Assembly (NCBI RefSeq): GCF_033958435.1
Contig: NC_134161.1
Span: 5,828,001 to 5,892,000 of the forward strand
DNA from: Carettochelys insculpta
Lineage: Eukaryota > Chordata > Testudines > Carettochelyidae
Direction of reading: 5' to 3'
DNA length: 64,000 nt
Made by a program: the position numbers and the translations under genes. Positions 48,448 through 60,400 of this stretch are shown here, piece after piece. How positions within the stretch are numbered: the first letter of the stretch is position 1; each line of letters opens with the position of its first letter. The notes under the pieces are model-generated. The model was not told the DNA's origin, made no database searches, and worked only from the letters and a program-made list of their open reading frames with translations.

Positions 48448-51400
48448 GTCAAAGATTGTGATAGGTCCTGCTGTGAGGTCAGGGGACTAGACTCAATGAC
48501 CTCTGAAGGTCCCTTCCAGCTCTGTGAGATAGGTATCTCTCCATATATCATTATTATCTAAGCAGAGGCCTGGACATGGGAAAGCTCTATTAGATGATGT
48601 ACACAAAGAAAGCAAACTGCAAATCAGGACACTAATCACAAGGGCTATCTGGCCCTCCCTATGAGCTCTTTATGTCTTAGCAATTCTGGGTTTGTGGTCA
48701 CTGGAGCCTGAATAATTTGACTGCTCCAGTTGAGGGGACGGTGCCTGCAGGAGCTTTGGGAGGCGGGTGAGACATGTTCTCATACATTGGGCTGGTGACG
48801 CGGTGGCTGCTGCACAAACTGCAGCTTTAGAGAATAAAGGAAACCCAGGAGAATTCTCAGCAGAACCCACATCCGGTTCTTCTTCCAGACACCTCCCCCA
48901 ACTTCCCCTCAAACGTCCCTCAACTTCCCCTCCCCGAAAATCCTGCTGGGGCTGAGCACAGCAGTGTAATTTAAGAGTAGGGCTTTCTGTCCCCATCGCC
49001 ACTTTGAGAAGTCAGTCTTTGCAGACCAATGGATTATTAGGTTATATTTACAAGTGACCCCAGAAAAGCTGTTCCCGTGATGGAGAGCAAATGATTGCTG
49101 CTCACCACACCAGGCAAATGCAGTGATCGGGAAAAATACTGCATGCACATGATTAAATCCTGGCTGAAGGGAGGGTAAGCATGGCCGCTAGGTGGTGCAA
49201 GCCCTCAATGCAGCTAACTATAATTCGTAAGGAGTGTGACAGAACATAGCATTTTCCCCTGAATCCAATGAGCAATTACTAATTATGATTATTTATACTG
49301 TGGTAGTGCCTGAGGATGCCACCGAGGAGCAGGCTCCCTTTCTGCTTGTCCACAACCCCATGCACTGAAGTTTGGTCTGTGAAGCAAAAGACCAAGGAGA
49401 AGTGGCACAGCAATGAAGGGGAGGCCAGCCTGCTCTGCTTCCCAAGGGGGATGTGGTGCAGTGGGCTCTGTGCAGGAAACCTCTGATCCGTGAAGATAGT
49501 ATTTGGAGTGATAGAGCTGAAATGCACTCACTGGAGTTGGGAGGCCAAGAATCTCGATACTCATTTGCTCCTTGACTCGTGGGCAACTTCCCGTGAACCT
49601 ACAGGAAAAGCCAAGAGAGAGAGAGGGCCCAGGATCAGTTTCTAGGGCCACTCATAGTAAAAGCAAACTGGCCAGAGAAGGGCAATGCCATAAAACAGTT
49701 TTTGAGCACTTTCTTCTTCCACACACACACACACACACGTAGCAATCAGAGCTACCCTGATACACACAAGCAGATGATCAAGACACCTGCCAATGCCAAT
49801 GCCAACATCCAGAGACCCTCAATACATACAGATTTCACCCAACCCCCTGCTGCAGGATATGACATGTAAATGTAACCAGAGTGAATGACTATTTTCTCCC
49901 ACAATGGTAGGAGCTCAGATTTCACACGGCCTCTACCATAGCCCAGAGATGCAACGTACCACCATGTACAAGCCCTTCATGGGGTTCAGCATAGCCCAAA
50001 GGATGGACAGTCCTTAGAAAACAACAGTCAGAGCACAGGCTGTGGAGTCAGGTTCAATGGGACTTTGAATGTCAGTGTTAGCTTTTTGCATTGCTTCTCT
50101 TCTTGAAATGACATGACATGAAATAGACCCCAAGGAAGACCTGATAGAGGGGTTGAACTGATTAAAAATGCTAACATGGCCCTGTAGTCAAATGTTAGGA
50201 AGTACATGCTTCCAAATACCACTGGGCAGCAAAACAGAGCCCAGGCAGCTGCAATGACAGTATATGATGGGTTAGTAAGAGCTCTTTGCCCACACAAGCT
50301 TCACAGCACTCTGCAAATATTAACCAATTGATCCTGACAGGCCCTGTTCCAACCGCTTGATTAGATTTCTGGTTCTCTCAACCTTTCCCGGCTACTGCAC
50401 CACTTTGAGTCTGATCTGTCTTGTGTACTCTCAAGTTTCACCTCACTTAAAAACTACCTGCTGAAAAACTCAGACACAAAGATGCCAAACTGTCCCAGAG
50501 CACTGCTGCTGAAAAATTGCTGACTCTCTCAATTTTACTGCATACTCATAAAATAAATCAATTGGAATATACATAGCATACTTTCATTTCAGTGAACGGT
50601 ATGCGGAGAAGTACCAACAAGTCGTTGTCTGTATGAAATTTCAGTTTCTACCAACTTTGCTACTGTATTTTATGTAACCTATGGTAAAACTCCTCCAAAT
50701 ATGAAGTTGAGTTGATGTGCCCCTTGGAAGATCGCTGAGTACCACCACGGATATGTGTACCCCTGGTTGACAGCCACTGGACTAGACGACTGCTTCTCAG
50801 TGATATGAGAAGCACATCTTACCATTAAGCCTCCACAGGTACAGTAATGAAGCATCATCTGCTGCGCCCTGTGGGTTCCCCCAGGACAGGCTGGGGTTCT
50901 TAGGGGCTGCCACTATCTAGGCTTCCTCAGGATTCAGTAAGCAAAGGGACCACATGATCAGCATGTTGCGGGGAGAGATGTGAGGGGTAGGAGCAATTCC
51001 TGGTTGCTAGTTCTGTTGAGCAGGAGGGGGTGGAGGTAAGAAGCCAAGCCCAGTGGGGAATGTTTACCCTTCTCTCTTGTCTCTTCTGTGTCTCCATGCG
51101 GTGCAATCGCTCCATCAGGCTGGAGATGCCTTGTTCCAGGCTGTCAATGGTGTGGTGCTGTGGATCATGGCCACTGAAACTGTTCCGCAAGCTGCGGAGG
51201 GCGTCCCGCACCAACTGCAGGTCATTTGTCTGCCCAAGAGACCAGGAGAAGTTAGCCAATAGAAGGATTCAGAGCCTCAGCGTAAGCTTCTCCCAGGCCC
51301 AAGGGACCCTCAGGAGCGTACAATTTCCCTTACAGGCTGGCAGCCACAGGGGGAAGGATGCTGACTGCACTCATGAGCTGACTCTGGCTAAGCAGCGGGG

Positions 51401-54400
51401 TACCTACCACCCGGTGGGCTGCAGGAGCGGCTCCTTTTCCTGCTGTCTGGAGGAAGCCATTGCTGTGATTGCTGTAACCCATAACCTGTTGTGAGAAGAA
51501 GAAATTGGAACAGAGGGTACAGCAAGTTTCTGGACTTCCCAGAAGAAGATTCAAACCTAAGATTTGTGAGAGGCCAGGGAAAGCAAGTGCAACACCAACA
51601 CCACAGTGCCACTGCTGGCAGCATTCTGTAAGGTACAGAAATTCACTGCAAAACAACACACGCCCCTGGAACCTAGACAAGTGACATGATTCTCATTTTG
51701 CAGATGGGGAAACTGAGGCAGAGCTGGGCGGTGACTTGCCACAAAGTCACACAGGGAATTGGTGTCAGGGCTGGAATTCAAGCCAAGGAATTCCTGTTCC
51801 CCCATACTGTATCAAGTTGATGGAGGAAGCTGCATAGGTCTGACCTGTCGCAGATGATGTGCAGCAGAAAGCAGCCCCTCCCAGCAGCTCCAGCCACAAT
51901 GTTCCATGAAGCCTGGCCTCTCTGGCACACAGAGGGTGCTCAGTGGAACTTGGCACTGGACTCCAGCTGCACATTGCATAACATCAGGCAGAGAACGGCA
52001 TTCCAAGAGCCTGATGTGTTCCCAGTACTAAAGCCCCATGCACCTCTTCCGTCTCTCTCTTCATGCACTGAGCCAGCAGGGCCTCCTTGCGCTCCAGCTC
52101 CTGCTCCAAATCCGCCTGCAAAGTGAGCAGACAACTCAGCATGAACTGACCTCACAAGGCTGGCACCAGCTTCTCAAAAGCAGGGCACGTTTGTGGGCGC
52201 CGTACCTGCTGGTAGCTGGCCTCGGAGAGCTGACGGAGCATTTCATCCAGCTTGGCCTGGTGCTGTTGTAAATGCCAATCCTTCTGACCCAGCTCCTTCT
52301 GCAACCCAGAGGAATTGGATGCATCAGTGTGTGAGCAGGTAATGAAAGCTCACCCTCACCTCTTCAGGAGCAGGGAAGGTTAAAGCAGGCGCAGCTTGTC
52401 TGCCTTAAGCTCCATGTTCTATCTGTACGTTAAGGCTTTGTGTGTAAGGGTCAGTTTCTGGGCTAGAGACACGCCACAGGTACAGCACAGCTGATCTATA
52501 GGCCTAGGATTCATGGAAGGCCCTGAGGATAATTTAAAGACACAGATGCTATGGGCAGGAAGTGAGCATTGTGCACCATGCTGATGCCAAAGTAACCTAA
52601 TGACCACTGTGAAAAGCACTTAGGGGTATGCACATTCCCTGAAGTGGCAGATGCCTTCCACTCCTTTTTCAGCTGAGCAGCCGTTCTCCAAAGGATGTCC
52701 CAGAAATCTCTTGTTATTGCTATTTATTCACAGTGACAAATTAAGGGGGTGACAGAGCATGAAGCATAGAGCAGGCAAGATCCCTATGGGAACAATGTCT
52801 CCAGGGCTCTCCCAATCTCCATGCAGCTGGGCTGGCATTTCCCTTACTTTGTATTCTCCCAGAAGTCTGTTCCTCTCTTCAACCTTCCTCTGCAGGTCAA
52901 CCTGCAGAAACAAAATACAGGAGGGAGGTTTGTCTCTCAGAATGAACACTGCCATAAGGCATAGAGGCACAGAGTAATATAACCTGAGATTAGCAGCACT
53001 GAATTTCCATACACATATTCAGCGCAGTAGGCTGTTTCCCCGGATATGGCAAATACCCTGCCCCTGCCTTCACTGACGCTGCCTTCTCAGTACTGATCCT
53101 CCACACGTGCTCTACCTGCCAAACGTCACTTGCCTTTGCTACGTGGAAGAGGGATGAAGGGAACGCTGCAGCTTTAGCTCAGTTATAATGAAAACACAAA
53201 GTAAAGCATCCCTCTGTGTCGGCCAAAGAGGAGAGCCTTTGGAAGATGGGGAAGAGGGACCCCCATAAGCAGAGGGATGAGCAGAAACTATCAGTGAGTC
53301 TGACGAGGGGCCAGTGGGTTAGCACTACACTGTTTACACTGCATAGCGCCCTGTGATCACCACTCCATCTACCCCATGGCTCATGAACCTATGCTGTAAT
53401 TGCTGGACCCTCTGCCCTGTAGTCTCAGACCCTGCAGTCCCTAGACATCCTCCCCACACCTGTGTCAATATTGGAGTGACCTGCACAAAGGACTCACATT
53501 CTGGTTGTGCAATTCCTCCTTGTCCATATTTGCTCGCAGCAGCTCCTGCTTTAGCTGAAGAACTGAGGCATCCTGCTGAGCCAACCTTTGCTGCAATGCA
53601 TCCTGGGAAAATACATGAATTACTGTGAACACAGTACTACTGGTGCGCAAGGAGTAGGCAGGACTCCTGCTGTGAAGAGGTGATGGTCTAAAATTGATAG
53701 ATAACATCGTGAAAATGACAGCAAGCCCAGGGGAAACAGAGGGGCATGCAGGGTGCCAGACAGTGACAGACCAAGGTGAGTCCTGGCACCCGCTGCAGAT
53801 GTGAAGGCATGTGACTGAATAAGCTCTCCGGCCTTACCCTGTGATACTGCCTGCTGCTGAATTCTCAGTCTATGGTCATAAAGACACAGTGAAAGAGTCA
53901 GAAGTAGAACCCAGCTGTCCTAACTCCCTGTCCCTTGCTGTGACCCTACACACTTTCCAGCGCCAGGCACAGAGCCTGGGAAAGCCAAAAGAAAGATTAA
54001 GGATTACAGAACATACCTTATGGGGCAGGCTGAAGTAGCTCAGTCTATTTAGTTTAATAAAGAGAGGGTTAAGGGGCAATCTGATTACAGCCTATAGGTA
54101 GCTACATGGAGAACAGATATTTAATAATGGGATTTGTATTCTAGCAAAGAAGGGCAGAACACAGTGCAACGGATGGCAGCAGAAGGTAGACAAATTCAGA
54201 CTTGAAATAAGGCTTATTTTGACAGTGAAGGTGACTAGCCACAAGAACAATTCATTAAGGGTCATGGTGGAACCTCCATCCATCGCTTACAAATTTTAAG
54301 TTAAAATGGGGCCATTTCCCGAAAGGTCAGCTGTAGGAATTATTGTGGGGCAGGGCTCTGGCCTGCGTTATGCTGGAGGTCGGACTAGATCCTCACAGTG

Positions 54401-57400
54401 GTCCCTTCTGGCCTTGAGATCTATACAGCTTTGAGTCCTGACTCCCAAGTCCCTGCTCTTACAGGCCCTGCTCCATTCCATGGGATAAGCTGAGGGGTAT
54501 TATCCTGCCCGTGTCCCCTCTGACAAGCTCCCAAGGATTATGGTTAACTCATTAATTCTCCCTCTTCTCACCTTTATGCCTTGGAGATTTCGTGTTTCTT
54601 GTTTGTATTTCAGTAACTCCTTCTGTAAATCCAACACAATTTGTTTAAGTGGCAGTTTCATGTCATCCCAGAAACATCCCCATCCCTCCCAACACTGGGT
54701 CACTAGCCATCCACTTTCGAATAAAGAAAGCTCCACCTCCTCCCACAGACCCAAACACATGTTGGAACAGGAAGGACCTGTTTTAAAGGGTTTGCAACCC
54801 CAGTGATAGAAATCACTCTTTCTCCATGAAACACATTCTGAGCAGCCATAGGTCTCCTAAACTCCTTGTATTAAAATGCAGAGACAAAGACTGTGAATCT
54901 CCCAAATCTACTCTTTGGAGCAATGCCAAGCCCTTTACTTCCAACATTCGTGCTGGGCCACGGCCAACGTCAGCACAGAGCACCGGAGAGATAGTCTAGA
55001 CAGGAGGCTTTTTCTTCGCTGCTTTTATCTTCCACATGAAAGCTTGTTTACATCCAGACATGGCTAGAAATTTAATGACTGTCCTGGAGAAAGTTTTCTC
55101 AATGCGGCACGATATGCGTCTCTTGAGAAAGGCTCCAGCTTCAAGAGCATGCAGAGAAGTCTATTCAGGGCTAGACTTTATTCAGATCATTGTTTGGTGT
55201 TTTGTTGTAAAGGAGAGCCACACTGTCAGCATTATTACGAGGCACGCTGGATGAAAAGGGGGCACTTCCCCAGGTCTTACCCAACACTAGCTTACAACAC
55301 AAATGATCATGAAACCACTCATTCATGTGTAATAATGCCCATAAAGCACTTCCCATGTGAGAATCTCAGAGCACTTTCCAAATTCAATTCACTCATTTTC
55401 ACAGCCTGTTGGGAGGCAACTATTAATCTGTTTTTAAAGTTACGAAACTTGGGGCATAGAGAAGTTCAGTGACACACTCAAGTTCACACGGCATGACTCC
55501 CAGTCACCCATGTGCAACAACATTCCCCCCCTCTGCTTAAACTAGAAGGTTGCACAGTGCACGTAGAAAAGCACCAGGAATGCTAGAACAACTCATAAAG
55601 TGGAGGTGCTGAGAGCCATTGAACCAAACTATAACCTCAAGGTTTCATGGAAACCACTTCAAGTCAGGGAGTGCAGCACCCCTAATTTCAGCACCCCCAG
55701 GCCACCCAATGGGTTTGACGGTGGGGAAATTGCCCCAGGGCCCAATGGTTAAAAAGAGGATAGGGCTCCTGGACACGGCTGCTCCTGTGATGGGAGCTCT
55801 GGGCTCTTTAAACCACTGCAGGAATGCTGCGCAGTGCACTCCGGGCGACCCCAGAGCTGGGAGGGAGGGCGGGCACGCTGTGCTCTGGGAGGCTCTGAGG
55901 GTTGGGCTGCTCTGGCCCCACCCCTTCAGGGTGCACAGAGCTGCCCCTCACACCTTGCCCAGGGGCCTGTGGAGGCTGTCAGCTCCCCGAGCACCCATGA
56001 GGAGCCCCCCAGGATTCCATGTCTGATAACCATTCTTTGTCTGTCATTTTCTAACCTTTAGGTCCTGATTTTCATCCATGCTCTGGTCCAGACGACTTCG
56101 GATTATCACCTGCATACAAATGCACCGCAATGAGTAACCATCCTCTGGCTGATGGGGGCACAAAGCTGACTGGAACTAGATCTCAAAAGAAAAGAATGTG
56201 CTCACCAGCTGCTCTTCTGGGCAGGCTCCATGTTCACAAAGGACAAATGATCCCTCCTGCTCATCCTCAGGTAAAGAACCATTAAGCAGCAATGCCTGGG
56301 CAACAGCAAAGGAAAAAAAATCCCCAATCAGCTAATTTCTTCGAAAGCCATCAGCAGAAACTCAATCCCATCGCCACAGCTTTAGTCTGCAGCATTTCTG
56401 CTGTCTGCTCGTACACAGAAAAAGGGGCTTGCTTTGACACAAACACAACACATCACAATGTCCCCAAGGAAAGATCTCCAGAGAAGTCTGTTGGTGACAG
56501 GTGTATGCAACTCCCATCAAGGTGAATGGGAATTCTGCACCAAACTAGAATAGCCCTTTTTATGAGCTGTGTTTGTGCTGGGTTTTAACACAAGCTGAAT
56601 AATCACTTGTTACAGACAAACAGCATGTATGAAAATAGAAGGAAAGAAGCTGAAGCTAAGCAGAGATTTGAAGCAAGAGTTCCCCCACCCCCAACTAGTT
56701 TGAAATGTGTCCAAGGCATCAATGAATATTTAAATAAAAAAAAATCAAGCTACTCTATCAGTCCATGGACACTCTAACTTCAAAGATGTTGGAAGGTGAG
56801 CACCTCTGGACTGAACAGGCACAGCGAAGCCGGGCTGTGTCTGTTAGGAATACAGTAGAGTGACCTTAATGTTCGCAAATTCAATTATTCACAAGCGGTC
56901 GCCTCCCCAGCATCCAGGCAGGAGTGCTGGCAGCCGCCACTTCCCCGGGGCTCCGGGCATTCCCAGCGTTCATGAAAAAGCAACATTCGTGAGGGTTCTA
57001 AACATGGAACCCTTGCAGATGTTGAGACCCTACTGTATATCCCCTTCTTAAGACCTGCAAACTACTCTCTGTCCACACTGGGAAACGGAACCATGGCTGA
57101 CAGTGGTAATACCCCCTGAGCTCATACTGAACACACTTTAAGTATGAGTGTAACATGAACATGTGCATTTTCAACACCCTTTCAGAAAGCACTACAGACA
57201 TTTGAAGAACCATTCCAGCAACTTGCACAGATACAGAAAATATATCTGTTAGTCCATAGGTGCCACAGGACTTCTTGTCATTCCAGCAACAGTTCACTGT
57301 CCTAGCAAAGACTTACATGGGCCACATATTTATTGTTGGACTCAGAAGCAGGATATTTAGGCTCAGCCTAGAAGTCTGCACCCCTCAAGACGAGATGGAG

Positions 57401-60400
57401 AGAGGTCTGCAGAATTGTAGCCCAAGGTATAATTAGTGCATGGAAAACAGAAGGAGGAATTCTGGAGCAGCACAAGATTTAATCCTGCCAACCCACTTGA
57501 TTTGAACTTGTGTGTTCACAAACAAAAATAGACTATGACAACTTTAGAACAAAACTGGATAGAGACCTGTAGACGCGGAAACAATTCTGCACTGGCACAT
57601 GGGCATGGGAACTGCTAATACGGCCTGATAACTGACGTAAATCAGTAACAGAGAGGTAGCTGTGTTAGTGTGTACTCCAACAACACAAAGCAGCAGAAAT
57701 GTAGCACTTTAAAGACTAACAAAATGATTTATTCCGTGATGAGCTTTCGTGGAACAGACCCACTTTTTCAGATCAATTTACTGATGTAAATCAGTACGGC
57801 TCACTGCCCCGTAAGCTGCGCACCTCTACAGCCACTCAGGAGAGATTCAAATGCTAGCCAGCTGATGAGCAGAGCACCCACAGCCAGGTTTTTTGTTTCT
57901 GCTAGTGGTGCACATGCACACACACATGCCTAAAATTATTCTGCACACGGATGGAAAAATCCTCCCATGAATGTTAAAGATTAGAGGGAACATTGCTCAC
58001 GATCCCGATTTACCTCGGCTACTACTCATAGCCTTTCCTGTTTCTGGGTTTCAGGAGCCAGTTAGTTTATGCTGGAGAGTAGTATCCAGAGAGACAGGCC
58101 AGCAATAAAGGCAGAACTGGGAGGCTGATGAAAGCACAGAGGAAGCTAAGAGAGTGACACCCCTTCCTTTTAGACAATTTTGTATTTGAGTTCTACTCCA
58201 CTCTCATTGCTGCCAATTAAAAATCTCATTTGCAGGTGTGTTCCAGCTTGGCCCAAGAAATGCCACAGCTGAAGGGTCGAGTCAGCTTTTTTCACTGGAG
58301 AGATGCAAACCTGGCTCAACGCCAAACGGACCACAATTTGTATTCATGCAATGCAAATCCTCCTGGGGAAAGGCTTATCTGAGTGCTGTCCCAAAGTCTG
58401 CTCAGTCGCACATGTAGTCAGGAGTCACACGGAACACAGAAAGCTGCACAGGGCTTCAGGATTTCACTCGAACCATTGTGGTCCACAGGCTTTTAAGTTT
58501 TGAGCAAAAAGGGAAAATCGATTAATCAAATCCAACTTCTTGAACAGCTGTGTCAGCTCCCTCCTCCTCCTTCTCAGGAGTGAGGGGGCAGTGATGCCAG
58601 CTGCCTTTCCTAGCACCCAAGGCATGCTGGGTGGGCAATGCCAGTCTCCCCAGAGCCGCCTTCCCCTGCTCCACAAGGGTGCATTATGCAAGCGGATTGC
58701 ACTGACCCATCTATTTTCTTTTGGAATCTTTTGTGTCCCCTGTCCATTGTCAGCTGGGAGCACGCCTGTGTGCTGCTCACACAATGAGGGCTTTGTTGAC
58801 TTGTACATAAATATTTACAATTCAAAGTCAGTGCGGTTCCCAGCACAAACAGAAAAGGGCTTTCCTGGGAGAGTTCAGGGTCTTTGCCATATGGAGCAGG
58901 GTGTCTGGTCTCTGAGCAGAGTCACACCAAGGCACAGAGGCAAGGGTCATTTGGTCAGGGAAGGTCTAAAGCAGCCAGAACAAGGTCCTATAGAGTAAAT
59001 TGATTCAAATGATCATGTAGGGAAATTTTACAGCTCAGCCAGCCTTACTAAAAGGAGACAGAGCTGATTCTTTATGTCTCTTGATCAGTTCTATGGATCT
59101 CTACTGATTTTCTTGCATTCATTGTCTTTTTGCATTACTTCCAATCACAAATCACACAAAGACCGTTTTGTTTGCTATGGCTACTCACAAAAATTGCAGG
59201 CTGCCAAGCATCTTGGCAAGGAGAGGGAGTCCAAGCGCATTGGAAAAAGCGCATTGCTACTTCGGGCAGTAACGGACGTGGTTTTTCATGGTGACAGCAC
59301 ATTCAAGTGTTACCACACAATCAGGGTATAGGGCACCTATCTAATGAATCCAATTAAATACTGGGTTGTAACCAAAAGACAACATTGACAGGGGAGATGA
59401 GCAGTTACTAAACCAAACTTTTCAGAACCCCTGTAGGAAAACTTTCGGGATGCTGACTATATATCTGCTGTTCTTTCCCAGTCCCCAGAACTCACTGGAC
59501 TTAAGTCGCTTCATTTACTACATGTGCAGTCAACCCTTCTCAGGACACGCACTGGAAAAGAACACAGCCTGCAACTTTGCACCAGTACACGCTTCCATGC
59601 ACTGCCTCATTCTCTTCTACCCCTCACTCACACCAGCCCCTAGTCACATCTTACCCACAGAGCAGACAGCCTTGAAAACCAAGTAAAAACTCTGCTTTTT
59701 GAGAGTCTAGGATGAAAAAAATGTCCAAACGGATTGACACTTTCTAAAAGTCTCTCCCTGAACTGCGTCTGGGAGGTTGGGAAGGTCATTCTTTGCTTCC
59801 TATCACCTTGTTCAAAAGCCCTGCAAAGAGAGAAAGACGGCCAGCAATAAAGCACAAGCCAGTGGAAATAAGCTGGGGTAGGAAGTGGGACGTGCAAGAG
59901 TACAGCACCATTAGCATCACACTTAAGAAGCAACATCTTAAACTGCTGTGATGAGTGCTTTCTGTTGTCTCTCAAGCTGCTTCCCGATCTCCATCACTGT
60001 AATATCCTCACATCACACCGGCTGCGTCTACACTAACCGGCTACTTCGAAGTAGCTGGCACAACGTCGAAATAGTACGCATCGCATCTACACGTGCCATG
60101 AGCTATTTCAATGTTGAAATCGATGTTAGGCGGCGAGACATCGAAATCGCTATTCCTATCTGAAGATGGGAATAGCACTCTACTTCAACGTTCAACGTCG
60201 AAGTAGGGCGTGTGTAGACGATCCACGTCCCGCTATGTCGAAACAGTGGGTCCTCCATGGCGGCCATCAGCTGAGAGGTTGAGAGACACTCTGTCCAGCC
60301 CCTGCGGGGCTCTATGGTCGCCGCGTGCAGCAGCCCTTAGCCCAGGGCTTCTGGTTGCTGCTGCTGCTGCTGCTGCTGCAGCTGGGGGTCCATGCTGCGT

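Noticed and set aside
54623..54760. Extension of the DIXDC1 exon at 54572-54622 further upstream in frame
   Set aside because: The frame stays open and looks helical for ten codons, but there is no suitable acceptor further upstream. The TTACAG acceptor at 54623 joins the flanking exons in phase 0.
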